Assembly (NCBI RefSeq): GCF_028649655.1
Contig: NZ_JAQSLN010000001.1
Location: 682,001-746,000, forward strand
DNA: 64,000 nt
Reading direction: 5' to 3'
From: Halobacteriovorax sp. GB3
Lineage (GTDB): Bacteria > Bdellovibrionota > Bacteriovoracia > Bacteriovoracales > Bacteriovoracaceae
Under the pieces are notes generated by a model, which did not search any database, had not been told where the DNA came from, and saw nothing but the letters and a program-made list of their open reading frames with translations. Position numbers and translations under genes: made by a program. Of this stretch, positions 36,691 through 45,632 are shown in pieces. How positions within the stretch are numbered: the first letter of the stretch is position 1; each line of letters starts with the position of its first letter.

Positions 36691-38627
36691 GAGGCCTTTC
36701 CCGATATAATTGAATCTAATTTCTTAACAATTCCACTTAAACCAATTGAGTCATCCTGTACTTTTTGTGCTGCTGTTGATGTTTCTTTTGCCATCATAGA
36801 ATTCTTCTGAGCATCGGCATCGAGATTATTAATTGCCATGGCCACTTCCGATACTCCAGTTGTCTGTTGTTCAGAAGCATCGACAATCTGATCGACAAGC
36901 TTATCAACTTTTTCAGAACTCTCAACAATTGCATCGAGCTTCTTTGTAAACTCTTCTACATTTTCAATACCCGAGTCGACTTTATCAATAGACTCTTTAA
37001 TAAGAGATTCGATTGCACTTTGATTAGTTGCTATGATTTCTTCTACTTTAGAAGAACTCTTTCCAAGCATTTCTGTAATTTCTAAAGATGCACCACCTGA
37101 GATCTCTGCAAGGTTTGCAACTTCTTCTGCTACAATAGCAAATCCCTTTCCATGCTCTCCCGCGCGAGCAGCTTCAACGGAGGCATTAAATGAGAGGAGC
37201 TTCGTTTGAAAAACAATATCGTTGATGATTGCTGTCTTTTCTTCAATCTGCTTGATGATTCCAATGATTTCTTGAATTTCTTGGTTTCCCTTGGCCGATT
37301 GAGAAGCAATCATTTCTGAAGAGTTCTTTATTTCATTCATTGATCTAACCAGGGTTACCGTACCCTGACGACCTTCATCAGCATAGCGTCTCGATTCACC
37401 TGCACTTACTTTTGAATCTTTAGCCGCCTGGTTATTTCGCGTTACCATGGCATTAATCTCATCCATAGCACTCGATGTTTGAACGAGGGAACTGGATTGA
37501 TTATTAGACATCTCAGCAAGATTTTTACTAAGAGTTAAAAGGTTATCAGAATAACTAGAAAGAGATTTTGCAACTAATTCAACCTGTCTATTCTCATTTG
37601 TTAATGGTTTAGAAATCGTTAACGAAATAAAATAGATAACAATAGAAATAAGTATAATACTAACAAGTGAGAGAATGGCCTGCACTGTCGCGAGTGTTTT
37701 TGTCGGCGCAAGTATTTTATCAATGGGAACAACAACCTTTAATAGCCATTTATTTCCGGTTTTTCCAACATCGATTGGGATCATGACTTCATAGCGATCA
37801 TTACTTTCATTCGTTACAATCTCGCCCTTTGTTAGTGCGCTCAGAGTTAGTGTCTCTTCTTTAGGTACGGGCTTATCAATCATCTTCTCATCAGGGTGGG
37901 AGATATATTTCTTATCTGCCGAAATCAATTGAGCATAACCTGTTCCGTAGGGTTTAATTTTCGAGACAAGACTTGAAATATCACCAAGAAGAATATCAAC
38001 TTGAGCAATCCCATAGAATTTTCCATCAATAACAACTGGCGTTGTCGGACTTGTAATCTGAATTTTAGTTCCATCATCAAGTTCATAAACATAAGGCTCA
38101 ATACTTGATTCTTTCTTTGTCTTTTTTGGAATGAGATACCAATCACCTTGACCAGGAGTTTCCATCGACTCTGAACTACTTGACTCAACAACCGTCTTAT
38201 CACCATCTCGTCTAACCCATGGGCCATAACGTCCTTCTTCTCCAAATTCCGTTGTACCTTTGAAATTATCATCTTTGCCATCAAGGGCATTTGGTTCGAA
38301 ATAGACACCTGTACCATAGAGAAATTTTGTATTTTCAAGCATGAGTTTTTGCGCTTCAAGAACACCAAGACGATTCACTTCACCTTTGGATCTCATTCCC
38401 TTAAGCGCGTATGCCATGGTTCTTGTCATGGTGAAAGCTTCATCGATTGTGGATTTAATATCTTTTGAAAACTTTAATGACATCTCTTTCGCTCTTTCAA
38501 AGGCCTCGGCCTTGATGAGTTCACTTGATTTGTTATAGCTATAAAAAGAGATTGCTACAAAAGAGATAGCAACGACAAAGATAACCGACAAAGATAGTCG
38601 CTTTTGAAGACTCATGGACTTTAACAT
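36687..38627 (-). CDS. Methyl-accepting chemotaxis protein with dCache sensor
   Basis: 646 residues. Membrane helix at about 12-32, a periplasmic double-Cache domain at about 40-310 (YGTGVYFEPNA, GDWYLIPKK, SPTTPVVIDGKFYGIAQVDI), second helix near 320-340, then a cytoplasmic coiled coil with the signalling tip (DIVFQTKLLSFNASVEAARAG, GFAIVAEEVANLAE). A canonical HAMP domain is not obvious and the post-TM2 segment is short. The family senses small ligands such as amino acids or organic acids. AAAGG precedes the ATG. Probably directs motility toward nutrients or prey. Confidence 0.93.
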   Translation of the reverse strand: MLKSMSLQKRLSLSVIFVVAISFVAISFYSYNKSSELIKAEAFERAKEMSLKFSKDIKSTIDEAFTMTRTMAYALKGMRSKGEVNRLGVLEAQKLMLENTKFLYGTGVYFEPNALDGKDDNFKGTTEFGEEGRYGPWVRRDGDKTVVESSSSESMETPGQGDWYLIPKKTKKESSIEPYVYELDDGTKIQITSPTTPVVIDGKFYGIAQVDILLGDISSLVSKIKPYGTGYAQLISADKKYISHPDEKMIDKPVPKEETLTLSALTKGEIVTNESNDRYEVMIPIDVGKTGNKWLLKVVVPIDKILAPTKTLATVQAILSLVSIILISIVIYFISLTISKPLTNENRQVELVAKSLSSYSDNLLTLSKNLAEMSNNQSSSLVQTSSAMDEINAMVTRNNQAAKDSKVSAGESRRYADEGRQGTVTLVRSMNEIKNSSEMIASQSAKGNQEIQEIIGIIKQIEEKTAIINDIVFQTKLLSFNASVEAARAGEHGKGFAIVAEEVANLAEISGGASLEITEMLGKSSSKVEEIIATNQSAIESLIKESIDKVDSGIENVEEFTKKLDAIVESSEKVDKLVDQIVDASEQQTTGVSEVAMAINNLDADAQKNSMMAKETSTAAQKVQDDSIGLSGIVKKLDSIISGKAS

Positions 38628-38771
38628 AGTATCAACCTTTCAATTTGTTTTCTTTATTATCGTAGGTTAAGGGCTAAAGATTGGCCTAAATTTAGTTAAA
38701 TTTTAGGGAGGGGAGAGCTCTTGTAAAGAAGTTCGTAATTATAGATTGTTATAGAGAGCTAGGACATGTGC

Positions 38772-40967
38772 CTAGCTCTCATTCGCTTGATAGAACTCAG
38801 CTCTTTTCTTATGTAGCTTGTGATAACTTTCAATGAGCTTCAAATGTTTGTCATTATTTTTGAAGTTCATATCAGTTTCACTAAGACCGTAGAAGTTATT
38901 TTCACCATTAATAAGCTTCACGATTTCATTAACAAGATCTTCTCCATACATACGCACGAGATTCTCTTGGTAATGTTCAAACTCTAGATCGTCATTAATA
39001 ACAATATCGAGAACTATATTTAAGGCCTGAAAGAATTTTCTTCTAGCAGGAGTGTTATCGTTAAATGATCCAAGAAGTTCGATGAACTCCTTTGCTTGCT
39101 CGTAGTCTCCAAGAGCAATGTGAATAAGTGCTTTTAGTTCGGCAAGAACAAGTTGTGCCCATGCTGAACTTTCATCGAAACTAACGCCAATAAGCTCAGT
39201 TACTGGCATATAATTATCAAGCTCACTCTCTTCAAGCTTTTCTACAAGACTAGAAAGTTCCTCTTCGTTCAAGCTGTGAAGATTTAGAATTTCTTTTCGA
39301 TAGAGAAGGGCTTGATTGTTATTATCCCAAATCAGATCTTCTGGTAGATAGATTTCAGAATAATCAGGAACGAGAATACGACATGCACTTGCTCCTAGAT
39401 CCTCATAATCGGCAATATAAGCTTCCTTACCAAGCTCATCAAGAATGCTCATAAGGTAGTTGAATTCTTCTTGTGTTGTTCCTTTGAAGTCCCATTCAAC
39501 GAAATCATAATCGGCATCGCTGCTAAAGAACTTCCATGAGACAACACCAGTTGAATCAATAAAGTGATCGACGATATTATTGTGTTCTGTAACGGCAAAT
39601 TCATTAAACGTTGCCGCTGGAACATCATTCATTCCCTCAAAGCTTCTTCCTTGTAAAAGCTCTGTCAAACTTCTTTCTAGCGCTACTTCAAATTGTGGGT
39701 GAGCTCCAAATGAGGCGAAGACTCCACCTGTTTTTGGATTCATCAATGTCACACACATCACTGGAAATCTTCCTCCAAGAGAAGCGTCTTTAACAAGAAT
39801 AGGGAATCCCTCTTCTTCAAGCTTTTTGATTCCCTCTACAATAGTGGGATACTTTTCTAGAACTTCATTTGGAACTGTCGGCAGTGCCATTTGCTCTGTA
39901 ATAATTTGATTTTTGACAGCTCTTTCAAATACTTCAGAAAGACACTGAACGCGTGCTTCAAACTTCGTATTTCCTGCACTCATCCCATTACTAACGAAGA
40001 GGTTTCCGATGAGATTTGCCGGAATATAGATTTTTTCTTGATCACTGTATCTTGTAAAAGGCAGAGCGCAAATTCCTCTTTCTTCATTTCCTGAGTTTGT
40101 ATCGATGAGATGATTCGCCTGTAGCTCACCATCATTTCCATAAACTTCAAGAAGATGTTGATCCATCAAGCCTTCGGGAATAGAGTTGTCATTTGGAATC
40201 GTAAACCACTGCTCATCTGGGTAGTGCACAAACTCAGCGTTTGAAAGCTCTTCACCAAGGTAGTAATCGTTATAGAAATAATTATTACTAATTCGCTCTA
40301 AGTATTCACCAAGGGCCGAACAAAGGGCAGAATCTTTTGTCGCTCCCTTACCATTTGTATAGCACATCGGTGAGTCGGCATCTCTAACATGAACTGACCA
40401 CACGTGAGGTACTGGATTTCTCCAAGATGCGATCTCAATATTAATACCCAGATCACTAAGAAGCTTTGTCATGACTTCAATCGTCTCTTCGAGCGAGCGG
40501 TCTTTTCCTGCAATGAGAGTTTTAACTCCTGGAGCGGATTCACTTTCATAGAGAGGAGTACTTGATGCTCCTGTTAGGTCACGTTGTTCAATGATAAACT
40601 TTGGCTCATTTTGAATGACACGCTTAACGGTGCAACGATCCATGGCGCGAAGAATTCCTTCACGGTCTTTTTCGCTTATGGACTCAGGTAGTTCAATTTG
40701 AATTTGAAGGTCTTGGTGGTATCGATTCTCTGGATCGACGAGGTTATTTTGTGTGACCTTGATATCTTCTGTAGGGATGTTTCTGGCCTTGCAGTAGACT
40801 TTGACAAAGTAGGCCGCGCATAGGGCGGATGAAGCTAGAAAGTAGTCGAAGGGACTGGGTGCCGTGCCATCGCCTTTGTAGCGAACGGGTTGATCGGTGA
40901 GTATTTTGAAGTCATCGAAGCTGGCCTCAAGTTTTAAGTTATCTAAGAATCGTACGTTTACTTGCAT
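38772..40967 (-). CDS. OsmC/YcaO fusion protein
   Basis: 731 residues. Residues about 1-140 are an OsmC-like domain (DGTAPSPFDYFLASSALCAAYFVKVYC, with the two Cys expected of peroxidatic OsmC proteins at AAYF and DRCTVKRV). Residues about 150-560 are a YcaO domain (SWRNPVPHVWSVHVRDAD, CSALGEYLERIS, EARVQCLSEVFERAVK, RSLTELLQGR), the ATP-dependent cyclodehydratase fold; a helical tail of about 150 residues follows. E. coli YcaO assists beta-methylthiolation of ribosomal protein S12 by RimO. A fusion with OsmC is known in other Proteobacteria. Single-domain YcaO activity cannot be checked here. Confidence 0.9.
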   Translation of the reverse strand: MQVNVRFLDNLKLEASFDDFKILTDQPVRYKGDGTAPSPFDYFLASSALCAAYFVKVYCKARNIPTEDIKVTQNNLVDPENRYHQDLQIQIELPESISEKDREGILRAMDRCTVKRVIQNEPKFIIEQRDLTGASSTPLYESESAPGVKTLIAGKDRSLEETIEVMTKLLSDLGINIEIASWRNPVPHVWSVHVRDADSPMCYTNGKGATKDSALCSALGEYLERISNNYFYNDYYLGEELSNAEFVHYPDEQWFTIPNDNSIPEGLMDQHLLEVYGNDGELQANHLIDTNSGNEERGICALPFTRYSDQEKIYIPANLIGNLFVSNGMSAGNTKFEARVQCLSEVFERAVKNQIITEQMALPTVPNEVLEKYPTIVEGIKKLEEEGFPILVKDASLGGRFPVMCVTLMNPKTGGVFASFGAHPQFEVALERSLTELLQGRSFEGMNDVPAATFNEFAVTEHNNIVDHFIDSTGVVSWKFFSSDADYDFVEWDFKGTTQEEFNYLMSILDELGKEAYIADYEDLGASACRILVPDYSEIYLPEDLIWDNNNQALLYRKEILNLHSLNEEELSSLVEKLEESELDNYMPVTELIGVSFDESSAWAQLVLAELKALIHIALGDYEQAKEFIELLGSFNDNTPARRKFFQALNIVLDIVINDDLEFEHYQENLVRMYGEDLVNEIVKLINGENNFYGLSETDMNFKNNDKHLKLIESYHKLHKKRAEFYQANES

Positions 40968-41003
40968 GGGTTTTTGTAACCCGAATCAAGAATTTTTGCT
41001 AAC

Positions 41004-41061
41004 AAAAAACGGTCCTGGATACTTTTCTATATGCGGTGCCGCTAGAAAAGTATCCAGGACC
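41004..41061 (-). terminator. Exceptionally long terminator hairpin (19-bp perfect stem)
   Basis: GGTCCTGGATACTTTTCTA (41011-41029) pairs perfectly with TAGAAAAGTATCCAGGACC (41043-41061); a GCGG/CCGC hairpin sits at its tip. On the minus strand it begins 4 nt after the methyltransferase stop and is followed by GTTTTTT. It ends that gene and lies upstream of OsmC-YcaO. The size is far beyond usual bacterial terminators, so it may be a mobile or repeated palindromic element adapted as a terminator. Confidence 0.75.
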
Positions 41062-41065
41062 AAAA

Positions 41066-41590
41066 TTAGGAGTGAGTTCTTGTATATTCGTACATCGAAA
41101 TGGACGCAGCAATCGAGACATTTAGGCTCTCTGTAAGGCCATATTGTTTGATTTTAATGCGTTTGATATCACTATAGGCTTCTTTGTCATACATTGGTCC
41201 AAATTCCTCATGGCCAAAGATAAAAGCGCTCTTTTCCGGCAATGTAAAAGATCCAAGATAATCCTCTGATTTAGAATCAAAAGTAAGCGGTGTAAATCCT
41301 AGCGACTTAACTCTCTCGTAAGACTCACTAAAATCGTTGTACCAATAAATTTTAACTCGCTTGAGGGCGCCCTTAGCTGGCGTTGGATCGAAGAATTTTG
41401 TACCAATAATATGAAGTTCTTTTATTGAATAGATTTCGGCAGTTCTAAGGATTTTTCCTATATTAAAATTGCCTTTGAGGTGATCGAGTACGATGATCAG
41501 ATCGTGCAGACCTTCTCTAGACTTTTCTTTGTTGATTTCTAGTTCTTTTTCGAATTTTCTTTGAATGAAGGCCCTTGTTTTTTTACTCAT
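41066..41590 (-). CDS. SPOUT (SpoU/TrmH family) RNA 2'-O-methyltransferase
   Basis: 174 residues. Motif 1 NFNIGKILRTA, motif 2 FIFGHEEFG and motif 3 ESLNVSIAASISMYE (knot region that binds S-adenosylmethionine) are all present. The basic N-terminus (MSKKTRAFIQRKFEKELE) fits RNA binding. Size and motifs resemble small TrmH-type tRNA Gm18-like enzymes; the exact target nucleotide is unknown. Its GAGGAA ribosome site directly follows the U tract of the upstream gene's terminator, leaving no room for its own promoter. Confidence 0.85.
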   Translation of the reverse strand: MSKKTRAFIQRKFEKELEINKEKSREGLHDLIIVLDHLKGNFNIGKILRTAEIYSIKELHIIGTKFFDPTPAKGALKRVKIYWYNDFSESYERVKSLGFTPLTFDSKSEDYLGSFTLPEKSAFIFGHEEFGPMYDKEAYSDIKRIKIKQYGLTESLNVSIAASISMYEYTRTHS

Positions 41591-41598
41591 ATTTCCTC

Positions 41599-41623
41599 AA
41601 AAAAAAGGGCCCGTTAGGGCCCT
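41599..41623 (-). terminator. Terminator of the exported zincin gene, abutting the next ribosome site
   Basis: On the minus strand AGGGCCC pairs with GGGCCCT around a 4-nt loop and is followed by eight T. The T run ends where GAGGAAAT-ATG of the methyltransferase gene begins, so that gene can be transcribed only by read-through. Confidence 0.85.
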
Positions 41624-41628
41624 CATTA

Positions 41629-42495
41629 TTAACGTGATGGCTTGTACCAACATAGAGGTCTAACCCCAATGTCGTATCTTTCTGAACGGTTACAAACACC
41701 GACTTTCGCGTCTCTGTCTGAAACTTCTTCATTAAAGTCTTTATCACATAATGCACCATTAAAGTAAGTGTCAAGACGACATTGTCCTTTAGGGTGATTG
41801 TGATCAGTCTTAGAAACAACAGTCTTATCTGGAGTTGTAAAAGAAACTTCTCTTCCACCGTTAAGAAGCTTTGCTAGTCCTTTTGATGCTTGAGAAATTC
41901 TCTTACACATATCTAAGTCAGCTTTGTTAGACCAAACGGCGTTACACTTCTTTTCAACTTCTGGATCAATGTCCATTGATTCTACGATTTCATCATTGTT
42001 GTCTGATTCATAGATTCTTCTGAAACACTTCGCTGCGGCCCAATAGTCTGATTGACCTTCGTTTGAGGCCCAAGTTTTAAAAAGAAACATTTTCTTTTTA
42101 GGTGCACCAGCAAGGTGGTGACCAAGTTCGTGACAAAGAACAAGTGCAAATCCATCTGGAGTAACATCTTGGTGTCTAGCTAGACCACCAAACATGAATA
42201 CAGACCATGTCTTTCCATCTTGTCTTGCATAAGCGTTAACTGTTCCATCAGTCCACTTTCTTTCTACTTTTAGTTTTGCACCTTTTTCGGCAATGATTGG
42301 CGTGTAGAATTCGATGGCGCGATCAATGATCTGGTTAAAGCGCGCTTGATCCATACCGTTTGAAGACTTTTCCGATGCACTAATGTACATGTCGTTGTCT
42401 GGCATGAAACCTGTTTTTCCTTCGATATCACAAGCTAAACTTGAAATCGAAAGAAGTGATAAAGCAATCCCAACTGCTTTTGTAAAATTAAGCAT
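41629..42495 (-). CDS. Exported zinc metallopeptidase (HExxH, EGQSDY type)
   Basis: 288 residues; signal peptide MLNFTKAVGIALSLLSISSLA. The zinc site is CHELGHHLAG (His122, Glu123, His126), with NEGQSDYWAA (Glu146) as the probable third ligand, a gluzincin layout similar to M48-like secreted peptidases. Ten or so Cys in the C-terminal half (CFRRIY, KKCNAV, DMCKR, GQCRLD, ALCDKD, GVCNRS, PLCWY) suggest a disulfide-rich binding domain. GGGAGGAAG gives a strong ribosome site. A terminator ends it. Confidence 0.8.
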   Translation of the reverse strand: MLNFTKAVGIALSLLSISSLACDIEGKTGFMPDNDMYISASEKSSNGMDQARFNQIIDRAIEFYTPIIAEKGAKLKVERKWTDGTVNAYARQDGKTWSVFMFGGLARHQDVTPDGFALVLCHELGHHLAGAPKKKMFLFKTWASNEGQSDYWAAAKCFRRIYESDNNDEIVESMDIDPEVEKKCNAVWSNKADLDMCKRISQASKGLAKLLNGGREVSFTTPDKTVVSKTDHNHPKGQCRLDTYFNGALCDKDFNEEVSDRDAKVGVCNRSERYDIGVRPLCWYKPSR

Positions 42496-42763
42496 ATCTT
42501 CCTCCCTGAAGCTTTAAAAAAAATGACCAGAAAATTAAATCAACTTTATTCGTATATGACAAATATTTGGCGTGAAAAAAAATAGCGATATTTCACAAAA
42601 GCGAGGCTTCTTTGTATTTCTAATGAAAACAATGATTTATGGTTATTTGTTAATTTCAATATAGCAAAAGAGTGAATTTGTTAATTACTTTTATGTGGCG
42701 CTGTGCGTTTTTTCTCTATAAATACTGTTCAACAAAACAAAGAACGTTTTACTGGAGAGAGTT

Positions 42764-43531
42764 ATGAAACATTTTTTTAGAGCATTACCAATGATTGCCC
42801 TTTTATCAATGAGTCCAAACTGCTTTGCCAAGACGATTGATCTTAGCAATGGATATCAAGGACAGTCGAAAAGACATTTCATTAAAACAATTAAAAATGG
42901 TCAGAGTATTCGTTTCGAATTTTCTGGTGGAAGAAAGCAATATGTAGAATCAATTCTCATTGCTGCCATTGGAAAACAGAGGGCCTACTCATTTGGAAAA
43001 GTTTTTGCTGATGGCGTAGAGGTTGCCACTTTAGGTGTTCCTGGTCGCGATCCTCTTTATCCAATCGTTATTCGCGAGCGCGTTTCAACGATTGAAGTAT
43101 TTGCTACTGAGGGATCAAAGTTTAAAGTGACTGATTTTCAAATTTTTACAGCTAAGAAAGTTTACGAAAGTTATAGCAAGAGAAGAGTTTATGGATTTGG
43201 CCATTACTCTATTGAAGACTGGGGAAGTGAGGTCGTAGAAATTTTTCACCAACTTGATGAAATCTACGCGCTTAGGAGTGCTCCAGAGGTCGGAACTTAT
43301 CTCGATTTAAAAAAGACAGCAATGAAAGTCTCTGCCAGCGAAAGAGTTCGCGATTCAAGATCACTTAAAACATATAAGAAAGTCATGGCCTTATTGGATG
43401 TCCTTGAAGCGGTAGAAGATCTACTTCTTGGAAATGAAAATATGGTCCTTGATTACAAGGGCTCTGTTCTTATTAGAGATCTTTTAACGATTAAAGAGGA
43501 TATTTTAGAGCGCTACGATCTTGATGCTTAA
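42764..43531 (+). CDS. Exported protein A of a paralogous cluster
   Basis: 255 residues; signal peptide MKHFFRALPMIALLSMSPNCFA; CTGGAGAG upstream. The first half is a beta domain (VESILIAAIGKQRAYSFGK, FADGVEVATLGVPGRDPLYP, VTDFQIFT). The second half is helical and ends LTIKEDILERYDLDA. The next gene encodes a paralogue with the same two-part plan. Function unknown. It starts the A-B transcription unit; its end overlaps the possible upstream start of B, but the chosen start of B lies 26 bp downstream. Confidence 0.8.
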   Translation: MKHFFRALPMIALLSMSPNCFAKTIDLSNGYQGQSKRHFIKTIKNGQSIRFEFSGGRKQYVESILIAAIGKQRAYSFGKVFADGVEVATLGVPGRDPLYPIVIRERVSTIEVFATEGSKFKVTDFQIFTAKKVYESYSKRRVYGFGHYSIEDWGSEVVEIFHQLDEIYALRSAPEVGTYLDLKKTAMKVSASERVRDSRSLKTYKKVMALLDVLEAVEDLLLGNENMVLDYKGSVLIRDLLTIKEDILERYDLDA

Positions 43532-43556
43532 TTTAAAAAATAAAGGAGAATATGAA

Positions 43557-44321
43557 ATGAAAAATATAATGAAAATGATGTGTCTTTTAGTTTTATTACC
43601 ACTTAGTGCCAAGGCGGCCGTTCACGATCTAAAGGCCCAAGGCTATACGGGACGTTACTGTGTTGGATCGACTCTTTCATACAATGTGGATGGAGAGTAT
43701 GTAGAGAATATTCTTATCAGTGCTGAAGGGATAAGAAATGATGGTTTTATCAAAGTCTATGCCGATGGTGAGCTTGTTCAAAATATTGGTGTGCCTGGTT
43801 ATGATCCGGACTATAGTTTTCGCGTTAGAAGGTCAGTTGAAAATATTACGCTGAAATTTGAAAGAACGTGCTCACGTATTTTGGATATGAAGATTTTTAC
43901 TAAGAATGAAAATAGAAGAAGAGCAAATCACACTTCTTTTGATTCAGGTGATCTCAATCTTGGAATGAGCCTACTACAAATTGTTGAAGAGCTTTCACAG
44001 AGTCTTATTTTTCGTTCTGATTATTCAAGTAATGTTTGGAAGAATTTTCTTCTTCCTCTAAAGAAGTTAGGTCTTGCCCATGGAACTCGTGATGCTGTTC
44101 GCGATGAGAGATCTCTTGAGACGGCCTATTACGCTCTTCGAATTGCTTTAAAAATTATGAACTCAGAGAAATTCCTCTACACACTTATGGCCGATAGAGA
44201 ATTAGAGCCACTTGTGTATGAACTCTTTGAAATGAAGCAGACGATTCTAGAGCTTTACGATGTCAAAGAAAAGAACATTTACCGTGAAATCAGTGAGTTA
44301 GAGGGTGTCATTCAATTGTAA
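43557..44321 (+). CDS. Exported protein B, tandem paralogue of A
   Basis: 254 residues from ATG 43557 (AAGGAGAATAT upstream), beginning the signal peptide MKNIMKMMCLLVLLPLSAKA. Beta domain: VENILISAEGIRN, KVYADGELVQNIGVPGYDPDYS, ILDMKIFT, matching protein A. The helical half shows RDERSLET and MKQTILELYDVKE, matching RDSRSLKT and IKEDILERYDLD. So the pair arose by tandem duplication and both keep the YADG/FADG-x-GVPGxDPxY motif. A terminator follows. Confidence 0.8.
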   Translation: MKNIMKMMCLLVLLPLSAKAAVHDLKAQGYTGRYCVGSTLSYNVDGEYVENILISAEGIRNDGFIKVYADGELVQNIGVPGYDPDYSFRVRRSVENITLKFERTCSRILDMKIFTKNENRRRANHTSFDSGDLNLGMSLLQIVEELSQSLIFRSDYSSNVWKNFLLPLKKLGLAHGTRDAVRDERSLETAYYALRIALKIMNSEKFLYTLMADRELEPLVYELFEMKQTILELYDVKEKNIYREISELEGVIQL

Positions 44322-44330
44322 AACTTACTA

Positions 44331-44358
44331 GGTGCAAGAGCATATCTTGCGCCTTTTT
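44331..44358 (+). terminator. Intrinsic terminator between genes B and C
   Basis: GGTGCAAGA pairs with TCTTGCGCC (nine pairs, one wobble) around a GCATA loop, followed by TTTTT. It separates the A-B unit from the C-D-E unit, so C needs its own promoter within 44359-44402. Confidence 0.8.
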
Positions 44359-44402
44359 ACAGGCGAATTAAAATTTTACTGTTTAATATTTGGAGAATTT
44401 AT

Positions 44403-45629
44403 ATGAAAAAATTAATGAGAAAATCACTTCTTCTTATGAGTCTTTTTGGATCTTTGTCTAGTTATGCTACTTATACAGAAGATTTAAATAGTATGCGCGA
44501 ATCTGTGCTTCCTAAATATGAGGCCCACGAAATGGGTCTCAAAATTAATGTAGCTGCTTTTTGTCCAGAAATTAAAAATGCTGAGATATGTAAAATAAGA
44601 GATCGTGGTATTAGTATCGATATTACAAGTAGTCACAAAATGTTCGAGCGTGGTGGAAAACTTATAGGAAACTATTATCAAGACAAAATGTACATTGTTT
44701 CAAATTTAAAAGTTGTTGGTATTGATACGGGGAAAAAAGTCGAAAAGGAGTCAACTGATAAGATTTATATGTATGGAGCAAGTTCAAATTCACCAATTAG
44801 TTTTCATAAGGGAAAATATGCTTTTACTATTTTACCCGGACACGGTGAGAGCTCAACACTATCTTCAATTATCGTAGAAGCAAGCCATGAAGTGATTTAT
44901 GCAACCTTACAGTCTTTTACTAATGTTTATGATCAAGCGTTTAAATTAGCTAAGAAAACTGCTCTTTCTTTTCAAGGTGGTATTTCAAAATATGATAGAA
45001 GCCACATTGATCGCTACGTCCAAGCACTAGAAGATAGTATTTCTCTTCTTAATGATGAAAATAATTATGCTCTTGTTGACTGGAGAGTGACAGAGGCAGC
45101 GAGAAGAGTTGTTACTTTTGGAATGGTGATTTCTGAAGTCTTAGAAAGATATGATGACGTTCCTCATCTTGAAAATCAAATTAGCTCAATTAGAGCATTA
45201 ACGAATGAACTTAGAGCAAGTTATGGATGGGATAAAGGAATTGCTGGTAATGTTTCAAAGGCATCAGGGGCGCTTTTAGAATTAGTTGAATTTGAATTAA
45301 CTGAAATTGCAAAAGTTAAAATTTCAGCTGGTTTTTCAAACCTTGGTGTATATTCAGGCTTAATTGCAGAAGTTCAAAGTTTAATGAGTAAGGTTAATGC
45401 TTCAGAGTCTGGTGATATGGCCATGCAAAGAGAACTCTTTGATCTTATGGATAAGTGGAACTCTGAAGAATGGCAAGATGAATTACGCTCGCTTGTTGAA
45501 GCTAAAGCAGATTTTAAATCTCTTGTGAATAAGAAATTATCGATTCTTCTTATGGCCGTTGAAAGTATTAATGACTTTTCACGCATGAATTTCAAAGTCC
45601 CAACTGAAGTTAAATTAGGTAAGGAGTAA
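44403..45629 (+). CDS. Exported protein C of the paralogous cluster
   Basis: 408 residues; signal peptide MKKLMRKSLLLMSLFGSLSSYA; TTGGAGA upstream. N-terminal part: KYEAHEMGLKINVAAFCPE, then beta strands up to about residue 165. Helical part with DRYVQALEDSISLLN, DWRVTEAARRVVTFGMVISEVLERYD, NVSKASGALLELVEFELTE and ASESGDMAMQRELFDLMDKW, ending KVPTEVKLGKE. The VLERYD helix end corresponds to ILERYD in protein A and ILELYD in B, so all four share this module. Function unknown. Confidence 0.8.
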   Translation: MKKLMRKSLLLMSLFGSLSSYATYTEDLNSMRESVLPKYEAHEMGLKINVAAFCPEIKNAEICKIRDRGISIDITSSHKMFERGGKLIGNYYQDKMYIVSNLKVVGIDTGKKVEKESTDKIYMYGASSNSPISFHKGKYAFTILPGHGESSTLSSIIVEASHEVIYATLQSFTNVYDQAFKLAKKTALSFQGGISKYDRSHIDRYVQALEDSISLLNDENNYALVDWRVTEAARRVVTFGMVISEVLERYDDVPHLENQISSIRALTNELRASYGWDKGIAGNVSKASGALLELVEFELTEIAKVKISAGFSNLGVYSGLIAEVQSLMSKVNASESGDMAMQRELFDLMDKWNSEEWQDELRSLVEAKADFKSLVNKKLSILLMAVESINDFSRMNFKVPTEVKLGKE

Positions 45630-45632
45630 CAG

